Shown here piece by piece: positions 26,769 through 36,995 of a stretch of 43,572 bases of DNA. The stretch's first letter is position 1. Each line of letters starts with the position of its first letter. Made by a program: the position numbers and the translations under genes. A model generated the notes under the pieces. It saw nothing but the letters and a program-made list of their open reading frames with translations, was not told the DNA's origin and did not search any database. The DNA is from a virus, in IMG/VR virus record IMGVR_UViG_3300008267_000307, positions 1 through 43,572 of that record. One strand, 5' to 3'.

Positions 26769-28948
26769 TTAAAAATTTCTACTTATTTCTATATATCGAT
26801 CTAATGAGCTAATATATTGCAATGTTATTGAATTATAAAGACCTAATGTTGCTGATCCATTTATAACAGCACCTTTTGCTATATCAGAACTGATTATAGT
26901 TACTGTATTTGTATCGCTTTCGCCAATTAAACGAATTATTGTTCCATTTCCAACAGGAGCAACAGAACCAAATGGTGTAGTAGATAAGGTAACTGCACCA
27001 CTTGCTCCACTAACAACAATAATCTGATTTAAATCTAATTCGCTTGTATTAATTGTTACCGTACCGGATGCCGTAATGGAAGAATTTGTAGATACAGCAG
27101 GTCTAAATTTATACCAATCAAGATTTGTTCCGTTATACCCTAAAACATATTCTGAAGTTGGAGCATTATCTGGAAAAATTAAGTCGTAAGTTGCTGCTAA
27201 TGTATTGTTTGCCTTTAATGTAACAACATTACTATTTGCTTGAAATAGAAAATATTTTGAAGATCCATCTAAATTTTCAAGAGATTCAATACCGCCGGTA
27301 TTTATTGAAACGTAAGTTGTTCCATTTTCTTTATATAAAACTTCTTGAGCATCTAAAGTAATAATCCCCGGAGTACCAGCATTATTTGATTCAATTTTAA
27401 AATTAGACGGAGAGGTAATCGTTTGAATTGTAGGATTATTTGTATCAATATTGATATAATTTAATCCTGTTGTGTCGCCAATAGTAAGTTTACTTGTTCC
27501 GCCTAAATTTAAATACAAATCTTGTGCCGCATCCGGATTTATAGTAAAAGGAGTTCCGCTTGCGCCATAAATAGTATCAAATGTTTTAGACCATTGATAG
27601 TCAGCGCCATCGTACTGCAGTACTTGATATGCTGTTGGTGCTGTTCCCGGAAAAGTAAGAGTGTAACTGTTAACAGGAAGGTCAGCAGCTTTTAATCGTA
27701 AATAATTAGAACCGGAATTTGTTGAAAATTGTAACTCTTTTGAACCTCCAGAAGGATTCCATCCAAGTTCTAAAGACCACGCATCTAGCGATAATCCTGC
27801 ATATGTATATCCGGGAGGTTGAACCATAAGCATGGATTCAATTATTAATATGCTACTTCCGGAAGTTAGTGTTACTCCAGATAAACTATCAGATACTTTT
27901 AAGGCGTATTGTCCCGGAGGATTAACTATAGGTCCAATATACGCATTTGTTCCTTTAATATAAACGTCTCCAGATTCAGCTTTTAATGATGCATCTCCGG
28001 AAGCCGCAGTAATTTCTACTTGGTTTAAAGAAGTAACTTCAAAAGCATCTGCTCCCATTCCAAACGAATCTGATAATGAAAAATATACGTCAGGATTTGA
28101 TGTTATTGTTAATGGGTATGCCGCAGCTAATGGACTAGATTTACAGCTCCCCTAAAAGATGATACCGACATACCTGAAGATATATTAATATCTCCACTTG
28201 GAGAAGCGGTAGTATCTCCGGTAATAATATTAATATTTCCGCTAGTATTTGCGTCAGAATCTCCGGTGTTAATATCAACATTTCCAGAATTAGAAGTTCC
28301 TGTTTGATCTCCAGTTTTAATATTAATAAATCCGGTTGCTACAGCTAATGCATTATTAAACGTTTTAACTAAAACGTTATTACCTTGCATTTCTAATTCA
28401 TATGCAGGATCAGAATTTATCACTAAATCTGCGGTTGCAGAACCTGTAATAGAAGTTACCGTTGCATCACCTAATGTTGGAGTAACTAAGCTTGGACTAT
28501 TTATAGTAGGAGATGTATCAAGAACCACTACCCCGCCAGTTCCTGTTGTTGCAGTAATCTGTGTAGATGCAATTTCGATAGTATTATCGTTAGTGTTGAT
28601 AGTTTTATTCGTAAGTGTATCCGCAGTATCTCTAGCAACTAACACATCAACAGATGCGGTATTAGAAACTGGAAGTTTTACTGTGTTGTTTGCAACGATT
28701 CCCACTTGATTATCTGGAGTAACGGTTACTGTTCCATAAGTCGCAGATGTAATTGCAATTTCCGATGATGCTCCATCAAATTGTATTGCATTTGTTGTGA
28801 TATTCGGGTCAATAGCTTTAATTACGCCAACAAGCGCTGTCGCATTGTCGTTATTGTCTAAGTAAAGCTGTCCCTGTTCCGTCAAAGCAGGTTCGTCGGT
28901 AGGGTTTAACTTTACACCTTTATTTACTCTAAAAAAATCGTTGCTCAT
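26769..28948 (-). CDS. Tail fibre protein, split by an apparent frameshift
   Basis: The frame from 28948 (MSNDFFRVNKGVKLNPTDEP) shows the fibre anchor and a repetitive shaft (GDINISSGMSVSSF), then hits a TAG at 28127. The -1 frame is open through the junction (KSSPLAAAYPLTITSNPD) and joins the 26769-28058 frame (MGADAFEVTSLNQVEITAAS) with no break in sense. One missing G in the G4 run at 28149-28152 would restore one protein of ~726 residues. Its C-terminal part contains a TFPGTAPTAYQVLQYDGADY segment like other fibres. Sequencing error or true break cannot be told apart. Confidence 0.75.
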
Positions 28949-28967
28949 TAAGTTCACTTTCCCTTAA

Positions 28968-31900
28968 TTACAGTTTAGTTAAGATGTATTTCATGGTGAA
29001 ACTTGATCCACCCGGAATGTTTGAAGACGTATATTTTAATTGTCCAGCAGAATCAAATCCAAATGAAACTCCAGCATATATTCCTCCGGCATAAGAATAC
29101 CCTTGTATATTCATTTCAGGAGTAAATGGCGGAGTTATTCCAGTGTATTCGTTGCATCCATACATTTTTGTCACATATGAAGCAGGAACAATCGCATTAA
29201 ATCCGTATAAATTACCCAAATCAGGAAGAGGTTTAATTTGTAGGAAAAAATTTGATGAAAAAGAAACAAGAGTGTCTATAGGAAATCCCGATCCAAAAGG
29301 AACTAATGCTGGAGTATTTACAGTTCCGTCATAATTTAATATGCAGTAATTTTGACAAGAGCTGGTATTATAAATGTACCCACCGCCAATATTTATTAAA
29401 GAATCATTTGCTAAAATTTTATAAACATAAACACTAGGAGCAGTTTCGGCAATTAATGGATTAAAAGCTGTATCTACAGTAATGGTTGATATAGAAGGAA
29501 CATTAAATTTTGCCATAGATTTTAAAGATACTATTGATGGAGATGTAATTTGACTAAAATCTCCTCCTACAAACAATACAGATCCGTCCGTATTTGTATC
29601 CATAGAATAAATGTATGCCATTCCCATCATAAATGTTCCAAATGTGGCAATAAAATATCCCATACCCATATTAATAGATCCACTAAAATCATTTACATAT
29701 AAACCGTTACTGCTATATTTGTAATAATATTCTTGTGCATCAGACCAAGGTACGTTTGAAACCGTAATACTTGGACTTACAGAAAATGAAATATTTGATG
29801 TATATTTATTAACCGGAGTTAGTAAATATGCTGTGGTTGCAAATGATGATCCGTTTGGAATTTGAACATATCCTTGACCGCGTTGGCAAGAAACAATAAT
29901 GGCTTTTGATGTAAGTGGAGTAGTCATGGTCATATCATTAAAATAATCCATGCTTCCAATAATCAGATATCCATATGGAGAGGTACTTGATGCAATATTT
30001 GATGTATATTTGATTTTTGTTACAGAATTAATTGTTCCTGAACTAAACCCAGTTCCACCGCTGGCTATACCAAATCCATCATATAAATCAAACAAATCGG
30101 CACCAGTATTACCGTCAATAAAGCACACACGATTTCTAATATTTCCATTATAGTCAGTAAATCCTCCAAACACCGCAAGAACTGAATTTGTAGAATCTTC
30201 AGTTACATCAATAATTGTGCTAATATACCCATTAAATCCTGTTCCAGTACTGAATGTTGCATCTGTAGCTCCGGCAGCATCTACCTTTTTAATAGTATAA
30301 ATAGATGCAATAGGATCATTATTATACAAAATTGCAGATCCATCAGTAAGTTGTAAAATTTGATTATAAGATTGATTAAGTGGACTTGCTGCTTTTAACT
30401 CAATTCCAGATGGAACATCGCGAGTGATTACAATATCAGCATTAAATCCGTCATAAGTAGTAGGATCTACAACAAATCCTGTTACGTTTTGGTTACTAAC
30501 TCCATTAGAAAGAGTAACAGTTTGAACTGTTGGTCCTCCTCCACCGCCAGTAGAATTAATAGTGAATGTTTTTGCGCCAAGAGTGTTGTCTGTAACAAAC
30601 TCAATATTTGTACCAGCAATAAATTCTACGGTATCTTCACCAACTGCAACTAAAGAAGGTTGCGCAGGACCAGCACCATTGTCAATATTCCAAGTTTTAA
30701 ATGTACTTCCAAGGCTAACTTTAACTACGCCAGCAGAAACTGGAGTAACATCAAACCCTGTATCATTATCAAACTGAATAGTACTAATGTTATTGTAGGT
30801 TTCATTAGGATTTACTAACCCTACTTGCTCTACGGTAATGGTAGAAGATCCGCCACCGCTAGTATAAGAAGGCAATCCGCCCGGACCGCCCGGAGCATCA
30901 GACCATCTACGAAGATTATATTTTAATTCTCCAGCATCGCCGGAGTTATCAGTTACACAAGTAAGAGTAATTTGTCCTAATGCAATGCTTGCAGTAAAAC
31001 TTAATCCAAGCGGAGTAGTTAAATCTACACCAACGTCAGAAACATTTACATTTGTTCCGTCAGAAGTGATGAACAATGTACCTGTAGTCTTTTTAACTCC
31101 ACGAACTACGGAGTAATCTACAATCATGTTTTCAGAATTTGTAATATTGATTGTAAAAACTGTGTTTGGAAGATTGTTTACCAGAGGAACTGTGTAAATT
31201 GCGCTTTGTTCCCAATAGTCTACGCCGTTAAAATGACGAATTACGCGATTAAAATCGTATGAAGTTCCGGTAAATACGCCAGCCTGAAGAGCAAATGCAT
31301 CTCCGTTTTCAACTAAAACATAATCGTTTACTACTGGAGTTTCTACGGATGTCCAACTTACTACTCCAATAGCTACAGTTGCTTCATAAATTTCATTATT
31401 TCCAGTAGAAAGATTGCTAAATAATACTTTATCACCATTTAATATGGTGTAGCCATCAATAACTACAGGAGCTACAGTGGGAAGCGATGTATTTATTGGA
31501 TCATAAACAGTAACTTTAAAGATATATTCATCTTGTTTGCTATTAAAAGTGTTCCAATCTGCAGATGAAAGAGTACCGGTAGTTGAAGTTCCTGCCAATG
31601 CCATAGTAAGCATTTGGTTTCCATCAACACTTAATCCGTTTGCTGGAGTATCGATAGTAACAGGATTATGAGAGCCTTGATCGATAGTAAATCCGGATGC
31701 ACCGGGATTAATAGTAACAATTCCATCTGCATATGGAGCTTTCATATCCCAACCAAGCATATCTGGAGTTACTTCAAGATACCCTTTATCATCAACGCCG
31801 CCATCGTAAACGTGAATACCGGCATTAAATGAAGTATATGCAGATCCGCCGTTATTTACTGTGATATTTTTATCGGTAACATTTAAATTTGTTACGTTTT

Positions 31901-32342
31901 GGTAAACTGTATCTCCGTATATGTTTACATCTGCACCAGCATTACCGATATTGATAGTAGTTGCGTTTGTAACTCCGATCTCAAGAAGTCCCGGAGCAGT
32001 TACATCGATAATACCGGTAGGTGTTAAGTTTAAATTTGCAAATGTCGGAGAAGCAGTAGAATCGATGTCTTGTGGAGTAGAAAGAGTGATGGTATTTGGA
32101 CCATTTGTAACGTCTACTTGATTTGGAGTTCCAGTAAGAGTGGTAGCAATTGGAGCATCACCAGTTTTACCAATAAGAACTTGACCGTCTGCAAGTTGAA
32201 TATCTTGCAAATTAGTAGCTGCATCCGTAACCAAAATAGCATTCGGATCTGCACCAAGAACTGGACCTCCGATGCTTGGAGCACCACCAGAAGAACCAGT
32301 ATCAATAATCTGTCCTGTAAACGGGTCAAAAACGATAGACAT
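28968..32342 (-). CDS. Large tail fibre/spike protein
   Basis: 1124 residues. The first ~60 residues are Gly/Ser-rich (SIVFDPFTGQIIDTGSSGGA). A long beta shaft has INIGNAGADVNIYGD-type repeats to ~200. A middle domain follows (YTILNGDKVLFSNLSTGNNE). The C-terminal half, from ~640, has a repeated pattern of aromatic-rich strands with Gly-Gly and Asn-Asp turns (YLIIGSMDYFNDM, VLFVGGDFSQI), suggesting a beta-propeller-like head. AAGGAACAAAT precedes the ATG. Probably the largest host-contact protein. Confidence 0.8.
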   Translation of the reverse strand: MSIVFDPFTGQIIDTGSSGGAPSIGGPVLGADPNAILVTDAATNLQDIQLADGQVLIGKTGDAPIATTLTGTPNQVDVTNGPNTITLSTPQDIDSTASPTFANLNLTPTGIIDVTAPGLLEIGVTNATTINIGNAGADVNIYGDTVYQNVTNLNVTDKNITVNNGGSAYTSFNAGIHVYDGGVDDKGYLEVTPDMLGWDMKAPYADGIVTINPGASGFTIDQGSHNPVTIDTPANGLSVDGNQMLTMALAGTSTTGTLSSADWNTFNSKQDEYIFKVTVYDPINTSLPTVAPVVIDGYTILNGDKVLFSNLSTGNNEIYEATVAIGVVSWTSVETPVVNDYVLVENGDAFALQAGVFTGTSYDFNRVIRHFNGVDYWEQSAIYTVPLVNNLPNTVFTINITNSENMIVDYSVVRGVKKTTGTLFITSDGTNVNVSDVGVDLTTPLGLSFTASIALGQITLTCVTDNSGDAGELKYNLRRWSDAPGGPGGLPSYTSGGGSSTITVEQVGLVNPNETYNNISTIQFDNDTGFDVTPVSAGVVKVSLGSTFKTWNIDNGAGPAQPSLVAVGEDTVEFIAGTNIEFVTDNTLGAKTFTINSTGGGGGPTVQTVTLSNGVSNQNVTGFVVDPTTYDGFNADIVITRDVPSGIELKAASPLNQSYNQILQLTDGSAILYNNDPIASIYTIKKVDAAGATDATFSTGTGFNGYISTIIDVTEDSTNSVLAVFGGFTDYNGNIRNRVCFIDGNTGADLFDLYDGFGIASGGTGFSSGTINSVTKIKYTSNIASSTSPYGYLIIGSMDYFNDMTMTTPLTSKAIIVSCQRGQGYVQIPNGSSFATTAYLLTPVNKYTSNISFSVSPSITVSNVPWSDAQEYYYKYSSNGLYVNDFSGSINMGMGYFIATFGTFMMGMAYIYSMDTNTDGSVLFVGGDFSQITSPSIVSLKSMAKFNVPSISTITVDTAFNPLIAETAPSVYVYKILANDSLINIGGGYIYNTSSCQNYCILNYDGTVNTPALVPFGSGFPIDTLVSFSSNFFLQIKPLPDLGNLYGFNAIVPASYVTKMYGCNEYTGITPPFTPEMNIQGYSYAGGIYAGVSFGFDSAGQLKYTSSNIPGGSSFTMKYILTKL

Positions 32343-32351
32343 ATTTGTTCC

Positions 32352-32633
32352 TTACGCTGTTCGTTCGGCAGAGATCATTTGGGTTCTTCCGCCATTGGTA
32401 TAAATAATCGTGTATTGATACAAAGTTACATACACACCATTTTGTAATTCTTTAAAAGTATAAATAGCAGTGTCATCCAAAACTGTAGTAGTAGTGATAG
32501 CAACTTCAACTTTTCGTCCAATTTTACCGATCAAAAATCCATTTGTAGTTAATGACGCATCAACATCATTAAAAGAAAGTCTTAATGTTTGTTGATAATC
32601 TCTATCAGATAATAATTTTTCGGTTTTAGACAT
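32352..32633 (-). CDS. Small beta-rich virion protein
   Basis: 93 residues: starts MSKTEKLLSDRDYQQTLRLS; the core has FLIGKIGRKVEVAITTTTV and YTIIYTNGGRTQMISAE. No enzyme motif. Tightly packed between a DUF3008-like gene (start one base before that gene's stop codon) and the large fibre. Probably a structural partner of the fibre. Confidence 0.7.
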   Translation of the reverse strand: MSKTEKLLSDRDYQQTLRLSFNDVDASLTTNGFLIGKIGRKVEVAITTTTVLDDTAIYTFKELQNGVYVTLYQYTIIYTNGGRTQMISAERTA

Positions 32634-32634
32634 T

Positions 32635-32802
32635 TTACTTTTTTCCTATTTTCTCTTTAAGTTTGGAAAATCTTTTTTTACCAACATTACTCTTGGTATA
32701 TTCCTTAGCTTGTTCTTGAGACATTCCAATTTTCTTTGCAACTTTTGGATTATTCTCAATTGCTTTCATTAAACGAAATTGTGCTTTGCTTTTTGCTGGC
32801 AT
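32635..32802 (-). CDS. DUF3008-like small basic protein
   Basis: 55 residues starting MPAKSKAQFRLMKAIENNPK and continuing KIGMSQEQAKEYTKS. The MPAKSKAQxRLM opening is the hallmark of a small family found in many phages and bacteria. Lys-rich. A GGAAGTG site lies before the ATG, which overlaps the stop of the upstream gene. Function unknown. Confidence 0.8.
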   Translation of the reverse strand: MPAKSKAQFRLMKAIENNPKVAKKIGMSQEQAKEYTKSNVGKKRFSKLKEKIGKK

Positions 32803-33048
32803 TTAGCACTTCCATCGTTTTCTAGCTAAACATAAACGTTTTTCTGGAGTTTTAGTGCAGTCAATATTGTGCATTTTTTTCTGACCAGCAGATCTTGCGC
32901 AATAACTATCGCGTCTTGATCCACCTTCAGGCTGCGGTTTTTTTAAATTAGATCCTGTGGCACGATTATATGCTTTACGACCTGATTCAGTCAGTCCGCC
33001 TTTTACAGACTTATGCACTTTTTTAAACTGAAATTTCTTTTTCTCCAT
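32803..33048 (-). CDS. DUF6321-like Lys/Cys-rich protein
   Basis: 81 residues with the family pattern KVHKSVKGGLTESGRKAYNR, then SRRDSYCARSAGQ and a Cys-containing basic end (KTPEKRLCLARKRWKC). Widespread in phages near portal genes; function unknown, probably nucleic-acid binding. The ATG is 6 bases after a TTAACAACT element and has no Shine-Dalgarno. Confidence 0.8.
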   Translation of the reverse strand: MEKKKFQFKKVHKSVKGGLTESGRKAYNRATGSNLKKPQPEGGSRRDSYCARSAGQKKMHNIDCTKTPEKRLCLARKRWKC

Positions 33049-33054
33049 AGTAAA

Positions 33055-33063
33055 AGTTGTTAA
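33055..33063 (-). promoter_or_regulatory. TTAACAACT element, 6 bases before a start codon
   Basis: Four bases after the portal stop codon (CAATAAAAAATTAACAACTTTTACTATGG). No ribosome site for the next gene. Confidence 0.65.
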
Positions 33064-33067
33064 TTTT

Positions 33068-35110
33068 TTATTGCGGCATCATATCCGCTGGATTAGTGGG
33101 AAGATTTTCAAATGGAGCAGGTGGAGTAGGCATGTTTGGCATTTCACTTCCGCCCGGATTTCCCTGTCCTTTAATCATTTCTTCTGGTGTAGATGGCATT
33201 CCTGTTGGAGGTTGCATCATCTGATCCATTGGTGCGCCTTGCGCTCCTTGTTGTGCTTGAGGATTTTGCAACGGTTGTTGGCCTGTCATCATCAATACGT
33301 CAGGATCAACGTTACGAAGCATATCAATATGCTCTTCCATGTGAGTTTGCACAGCTTTTCTAAGCACTGGATCCATACGAAGCTCTGGATCAGACAAAAG
33401 ACCGCGATGTTCCATGATATGCAACTGATGCGTATCAAAAATATCAGCCATTACTTCTTTTCCTTCCATCATAAACTCATTTTCACGCTTAATTAGGAGA
33501 AGTTCGTTCATGTCAGACTCATACATGGTTTCAATTGCACCAGTATTGATGACTTGGAAGTACTCTTGAGGGTTTTTTATGAGGCCCATCTGAAGCATTT
33601 GCTCGGCCATTTGAACACGACCAGCAGTAGTGCGAGCAAGGGGATTACCGACGGTAACAATAACGCGATTAATATCTTGAATGCTATCGGAAGTGAATTC
33701 TTTGAGCATTGGTCTGTTGTTTTTACCGACGAGAGATATAGTTTTTGGCGTTTTGGCATAATCTTTCAAAATGGAAATCAAAGATGTTCCAATTTGTTCA
33801 ATTAATTTTACATAATTGTGCTGAAGACCGGAAATAAACTGTAAAGACATCGACTGAACGAGTGCCAATGCAGTTCCAGACTTCAATGATGCTTCTGGAT
33901 TACCTCTTGTTACAGAGTTTACTCCAGAAATAGTTTCCATCATGGTTTCTAGGGTTTGAAGGAAGCTAAAAATCTCTGGAGCAGTGGCAGTGAGAGCCAA
34001 AGCTTCAGGTTTTTCATTTCCTTCGATAATATTTAATGCTCCTTCAAGAGAATTGATGTTTAAATCCGATCCTCTTGGAACAAACAAGTTTTGTACACCG
34101 AATGCTGACTGGTTAGTAAGGATTGTGCTGTACAAAGAATTAACTGCTTCTTGTAATGGGAACAAATCAAACATCGGAGTATATCCGTATGGAGTTCCCA
34201 TGTACTCACCTGCAGATACACGGAAAATTGGGATCTGGCGGTATGGTAACGGCATATCCAGAAGTGCTAAATCTGCATCTAAAAACAAAATATATCGACC
34301 ATCTGGCATTGCTTCGGTTCTTTTATGAAATAATTCATATACCGGAATGTCATCAGTTTGGTCGTTTGAAAACATGCTTAAACGATATGACGTAGTTGCC
34401 ATATTTTTAGTTTGCATGCCCAAAATCTTTTCTTTTAACTCAGGGTATTTTGCTGCAAGATTAAAGCGGTTCTGGAATGTTCGAACCAAGATCCACTCCT
34501 GATCCCAAGATTCCTTCGTGCCATCAAACACAACATCAAAAGGGGAAAGTGTGTTGAATTCGATTTCTCCTTCAAAATTTTTCTCACCAGTTTCTGGATC
34601 GAAATCGTACAGTTCTCCGGAAGTTGCATTCCACTCTAAGCGCACGAATCCACTGCCAAGAACGACAGCCATTTCTGTTGCACGACGGATGCAATCTTCA
34701 AGACCTTTTTCACGCATGTAATAATCAAGAATTCCGTTTGCGAGATAGGTCTGAGCTAATGATTTATAATCGGTATTAACCGCTCTGGCTTCCATTACAG
34801 GACGATTGGCGGTAATCATGTTAAGAATGTGTTGACCGATGTTACGGAAGTGATTTACAGCCAAGGAAGCGAGTTCGCCTTCTTCACCAGTGAAGCTAAC
34901 GCGATGGGTATCACCAGCAATAGTGGCATTGTATTGGCCATGATAGAAAAGCCAATTGCGAACCAACTGATCTAAATAGTAATTTTGTGATAGAACATTA
35001 TAGAATGAACTTGCGCGGTTTAATGCCTCGCTAGTAACGCGATCAATGGAATCTGCAGCCCAATAGACATCGCCTTTGCTCACTCTATTATCAGCACTAT
35101 AAATACTCAT
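33068..35110 (-). CDS. Portal protein
   Basis: 680 residues, the size of podovirus portals of the SU10/P22-like type. The helical N-terminal part holds ASFYNVLSQNYYLDQLVRNW. The middle has PYGYTPMFDLFPLQEAVNSL, a clear portal-type segment, and a long crown helix (ASLKSGTALALVQSMSLQF). The C-terminal ~100 residues are Pro/Gln/Met-rich and disordered. It starts in overlap with the terminase stop (TAATG), the usual order terminase-portal. It forms the DNA channel at one capsid vertex. Confidence 0.92.
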   Translation of the reverse strand: MSIYSADNRVSKGDVYWAADSIDRVTSEALNRASSFYNVLSQNYYLDQLVRNWLFYHGQYNATIAGDTHRVSFTGEEGELASLAVNHFRNIGQHILNMITANRPVMEARAVNTDYKSLAQTYLANGILDYYMREKGLEDCIRRATEMAVVLGSGFVRLEWNATSGELYDFDPETGEKNFEGEIEFNTLSPFDVVFDGTKESWDQEWILVRTFQNRFNLAAKYPELKEKILGMQTKNMATTSYRLSMFSNDQTDDIPVYELFHKRTEAMPDGRYILFLDADLALLDMPLPYRQIPIFRVSAGEYMGTPYGYTPMFDLFPLQEAVNSLYSTILTNQSAFGVQNLFVPRGSDLNINSLEGALNIIEGNEKPEALALTATAPEIFSFLQTLETMMETISGVNSVTRGNPEASLKSGTALALVQSMSLQFISGLQHNYVKLIEQIGTSLISILKDYAKTPKTISLVGKNNRPMLKEFTSDSIQDINRVIVTVGNPLARTTAGRVQMAEQMLQMGLIKNPQEYFQVINTGAIETMYESDMNELLLIKRENEFMMEGKEVMADIFDTHQLHIMEHRGLLSDPELRMDPVLRKAVQTHMEEHIDMLRNVDPDVLMMTGQQPLQNPQAQQGAQGAPMDQMMQPPTGMPSTPEEMIKGQGNPGGSEMPNMPTPPAPFENLPTNPADMMPQ

Positions 35111-36570
35111 TATTTTTTAACCTTTAAATTTAATATCTTGCGATAGATGTTTTCATTCTCTATCGGATTAGATGTATTTCTATTAAATAAATCTTCACTT
35201 CTAGTTGTTAAACCAAAGCCTTTTGGATACGGATTTAATTTGAAATCTACTGCTCGTAGTAAATAAGCAAGAGCATCTACTGCGTCATAATGCGAACCTT
35301 CTGGACAACGAGAGAAGGTATCTTTGTTTGTCACAGATGCCCATTTTGCATTTTTTAAATGTCTAATGGTAACTTTACATCGAGGATTGATGTATAGTTT
35401 ATTATTTTGCACCATTAATCGGAGGAAGTTAATTGCTGCATGCTTGTCATCTTTTTTTGCAGGTTCAAATCTAACCTGATAATTAGTGGCTTTTAAGATT
35501 TCATTAATTGCCACTAGGTTGTGATCGGCTACACGCTTTTTAGGACGCATAAATTCGTTACTCATTGGGTCAGTGAAGAGCTTTTCTTCCATTTTCTTGA
35601 TGTCCCAGCCAAGTGTATGCAAATGCATATCCTGTCCGTAGGTTACAAGCTCATCTTCAACCACCACTTTATCTTCCTTGAAATCATAGTAAGCAAAGAG
35701 GACCACGGTCCAATCCTTGTAGCCCAAATCCATAGAGACATATGAACTAAAAAATGGGGGTTTAGGCCACGCCTTAACGACCTCTTTTTCTTTATCATCA
35801 GTAAATTCAGGTACAACAGTTCTCGTTGTAGATTTGATAATTTTGCAATAAAGTTCTCGTTGTGTTGCTTCACTGTTCGGACCACCAAGCTCCAAAATTA
35901 AATCTTCTTTTTCTCGTTTATCAATACGGGGATTATCTTCAATTGTTTTTACAACAAGAGATCCTCTTGCATCAGCTTCTTCAATAAAACGAATAAAATC
36001 GTGCTCAATATCTTCAGGAGGAGTAGAAGCTAATAGAATTTTACCTTTGGTAATTAATGTGGTGGGAAGCAAGATGTCTCGGATGCAGTAACTAAGGTCA
36101 GTACAACTACCAGCCTCATCCACGATAGCTAAATCTGAGTCACCACCACGGAGTCTCTCAGCACTCCCACCATCTGTACCGGAAAGTTGAATCTCTGATC
36201 CATTAGGAAAGTAAAAAATGTTATCTTTTGTCTTATAGTCAGGCTTTAGATCTTCTGGACAAGTCTCGAGAATTTTTCTCATCAACGGACGAATGATCAA
36301 ATTGACCTGAACGCGAGTAGGAGCCAAAAACTTTACGATTGCTCCGGGCTTTTTAAGACAAGTTTCAATAGCAAGTACACAAAGAGCGTAAGACTTACCA
36401 GAACGACGAGCTAAAAGCCAAGTTTGAACCCTATGTGTTGTGTTATAATACAATTCATACAGTTCTTTTTGGTTTAAATCGAGAAGCCAAGACAAATTTC
36501 CTCTTCGCCAAAGCGTTTCTCTTACTAATTTCGGATCTACTTTAGACGGTGGCACGAGGTTGTTCGACAT
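35110..36570 (-). CDS. Terminase large subunit
   Basis: 486 residues, normal size. ATPase part: Walker A-like LLARRSGKSYAL with ARRSGKS at 54-60, Walker B LAIVDE at 147-152, and the ASTPP coupling motif at 181-185. Nuclease part: Asp281 in VSMDLGYKDW, Asp349 in KKRVADHN and Asp429/Asp432 in HYDAVDALAYL fit the RNase H-like metal ligands. It pumps and cuts DNA during packaging. It overlaps the upstream gene by 29 bases and the portal by one base or so. An in-gene TTAACAACT lies near its end (35203). Confidence 0.96.
   Translation of the reverse strand: MSNNLVPPSKVDPKLVRETLWRRGNLSWLLDLNQKELYELYYNTTHRVQTWLLARRSGKSYALCVLAIETCLKKPGAIVKFLAPTRVQVNLIIRPLMRKILETCPEDLKPDYKTKDNIFYFPNGSEIQLSGTDGGSAERLRGGDSDLAIVDEAGSCTDLSYCIRDILLPTTLITKGKILLASTPPEDIEHDFIRFIEEADARGSLVVKTIEDNPRIDKREKEDLILELGGPNSEATQRELYCKIIKSTTRTVVPEFTDDKEKEVVKAWPKPPFFSSYVSMDLGYKDWTVVLFAYYDFKEDKVVVEDELVTYGQDMHLHTLGWDIKKMEEKLFTDPMSNEFMRPKKRVADHNLVAINEILKATNYQVRFEPAKKDDKHAAINFLRLMVQNNKLYINPRCKVTIRHLKNAKWASVTNKDTFSRCPEGSHYDAVDALAYLLRAVDFKLNPYPKGFGLTTRSEDLFNRNTSNPIENENIYRKILNLKVKK
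35203..35211 (-). promoter_or_regulatory. TTAACAACT copy inside the terminase gene
   Basis: In frame it codes Leu-Thr-Thr. It lies 92 bases before the portal start, a distance similar to the long-leader copies, so it could drive the portal operon; chance is also possible. Confidence 0.35.
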
Positions 36571-36967
36571 TATTTACCACCAGTTTTAAAAGTTCATCAT
36601 CACTTAGCTTTTGCACAGTTAAATCTGGCATATCACTTTGTTTTTTGTGAATATCAGACAAAATCACTGTGTAAATTTGGAATTTTTTTGCTTCTTCTAG
36701 CGTAAGTTCTCGAACAATTGCTCGTTCTTTCAACAATTCAAGCTGAGTTTCACAAATTAATTGTTCATTTGAGATATCTTTGAGAGGATTTTCGGAAAAA
36801 TCGCCAACAGTTTGAGGTAAACCGTTATTATTCTTAGATTTAAGAAGTTTATTTTCTTCTTTTAGTCCTTCAATTTGTTTTTTAAGCTCAATAATTGTTC
36901 TGAATTGTATATCAGAATGTTCCTGTAGCTCATTAAACGACTTTTCCATGTCATCTAAATGTTTCAT
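36542..36967 (-). CDS. Probable terminase small subunit
   Basis: 141 residues. Residues 1-45 form a coiled coil (LKKQIEGLKEENKLLKSK). Residues 70-125 are helical (LELLKERAIVRELTLEEAKK), as in several small terminases. It lies just before, and overlaps by 29 bases, the large terminase gene, the classic place. No clear DNA-binding motif by eye. The ATG is 6 bases after a TTAACAACT element and lacks a Shine-Dalgarno. Assigned mainly from position. Confidence 0.6.
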   Translation of the reverse strand: MKHLDDMEKSFNELQEHSDIQFRTIIELKKQIEGLKEENKLLKSKNNNGLPQTVGDFSENPLKDISNEQLICETQLELLKERAIVRELTLEEAKKFQIYTVILSDIHKKQSDMPDLTVQKLSDDELLKLVVNNVEQPRATV

Positions 36968-36973
36968 GTACTT

Positions 36974-36982
36974 AGTTGTTAA
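36974..36982 (-). promoter_or_regulatory. TTAACAACT element, 6 bases before a start codon
   Basis: Minus-strand AATTTAACAACTAAGTACATG in the 28-base gap before the probable small terminase. It would head the packaging and portal transcript. Confidence 0.65.
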
Positions 36983-36995
36983 ATTCTAGGAAACA

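Noticed and set aside
28149-28152. Programmed -1 ribosomal frameshift in the fibre gene
   Set aside because: No X-XXY-YYZ slippery heptamer in the reading frame at the junction and no clear stimulatory structure seen.
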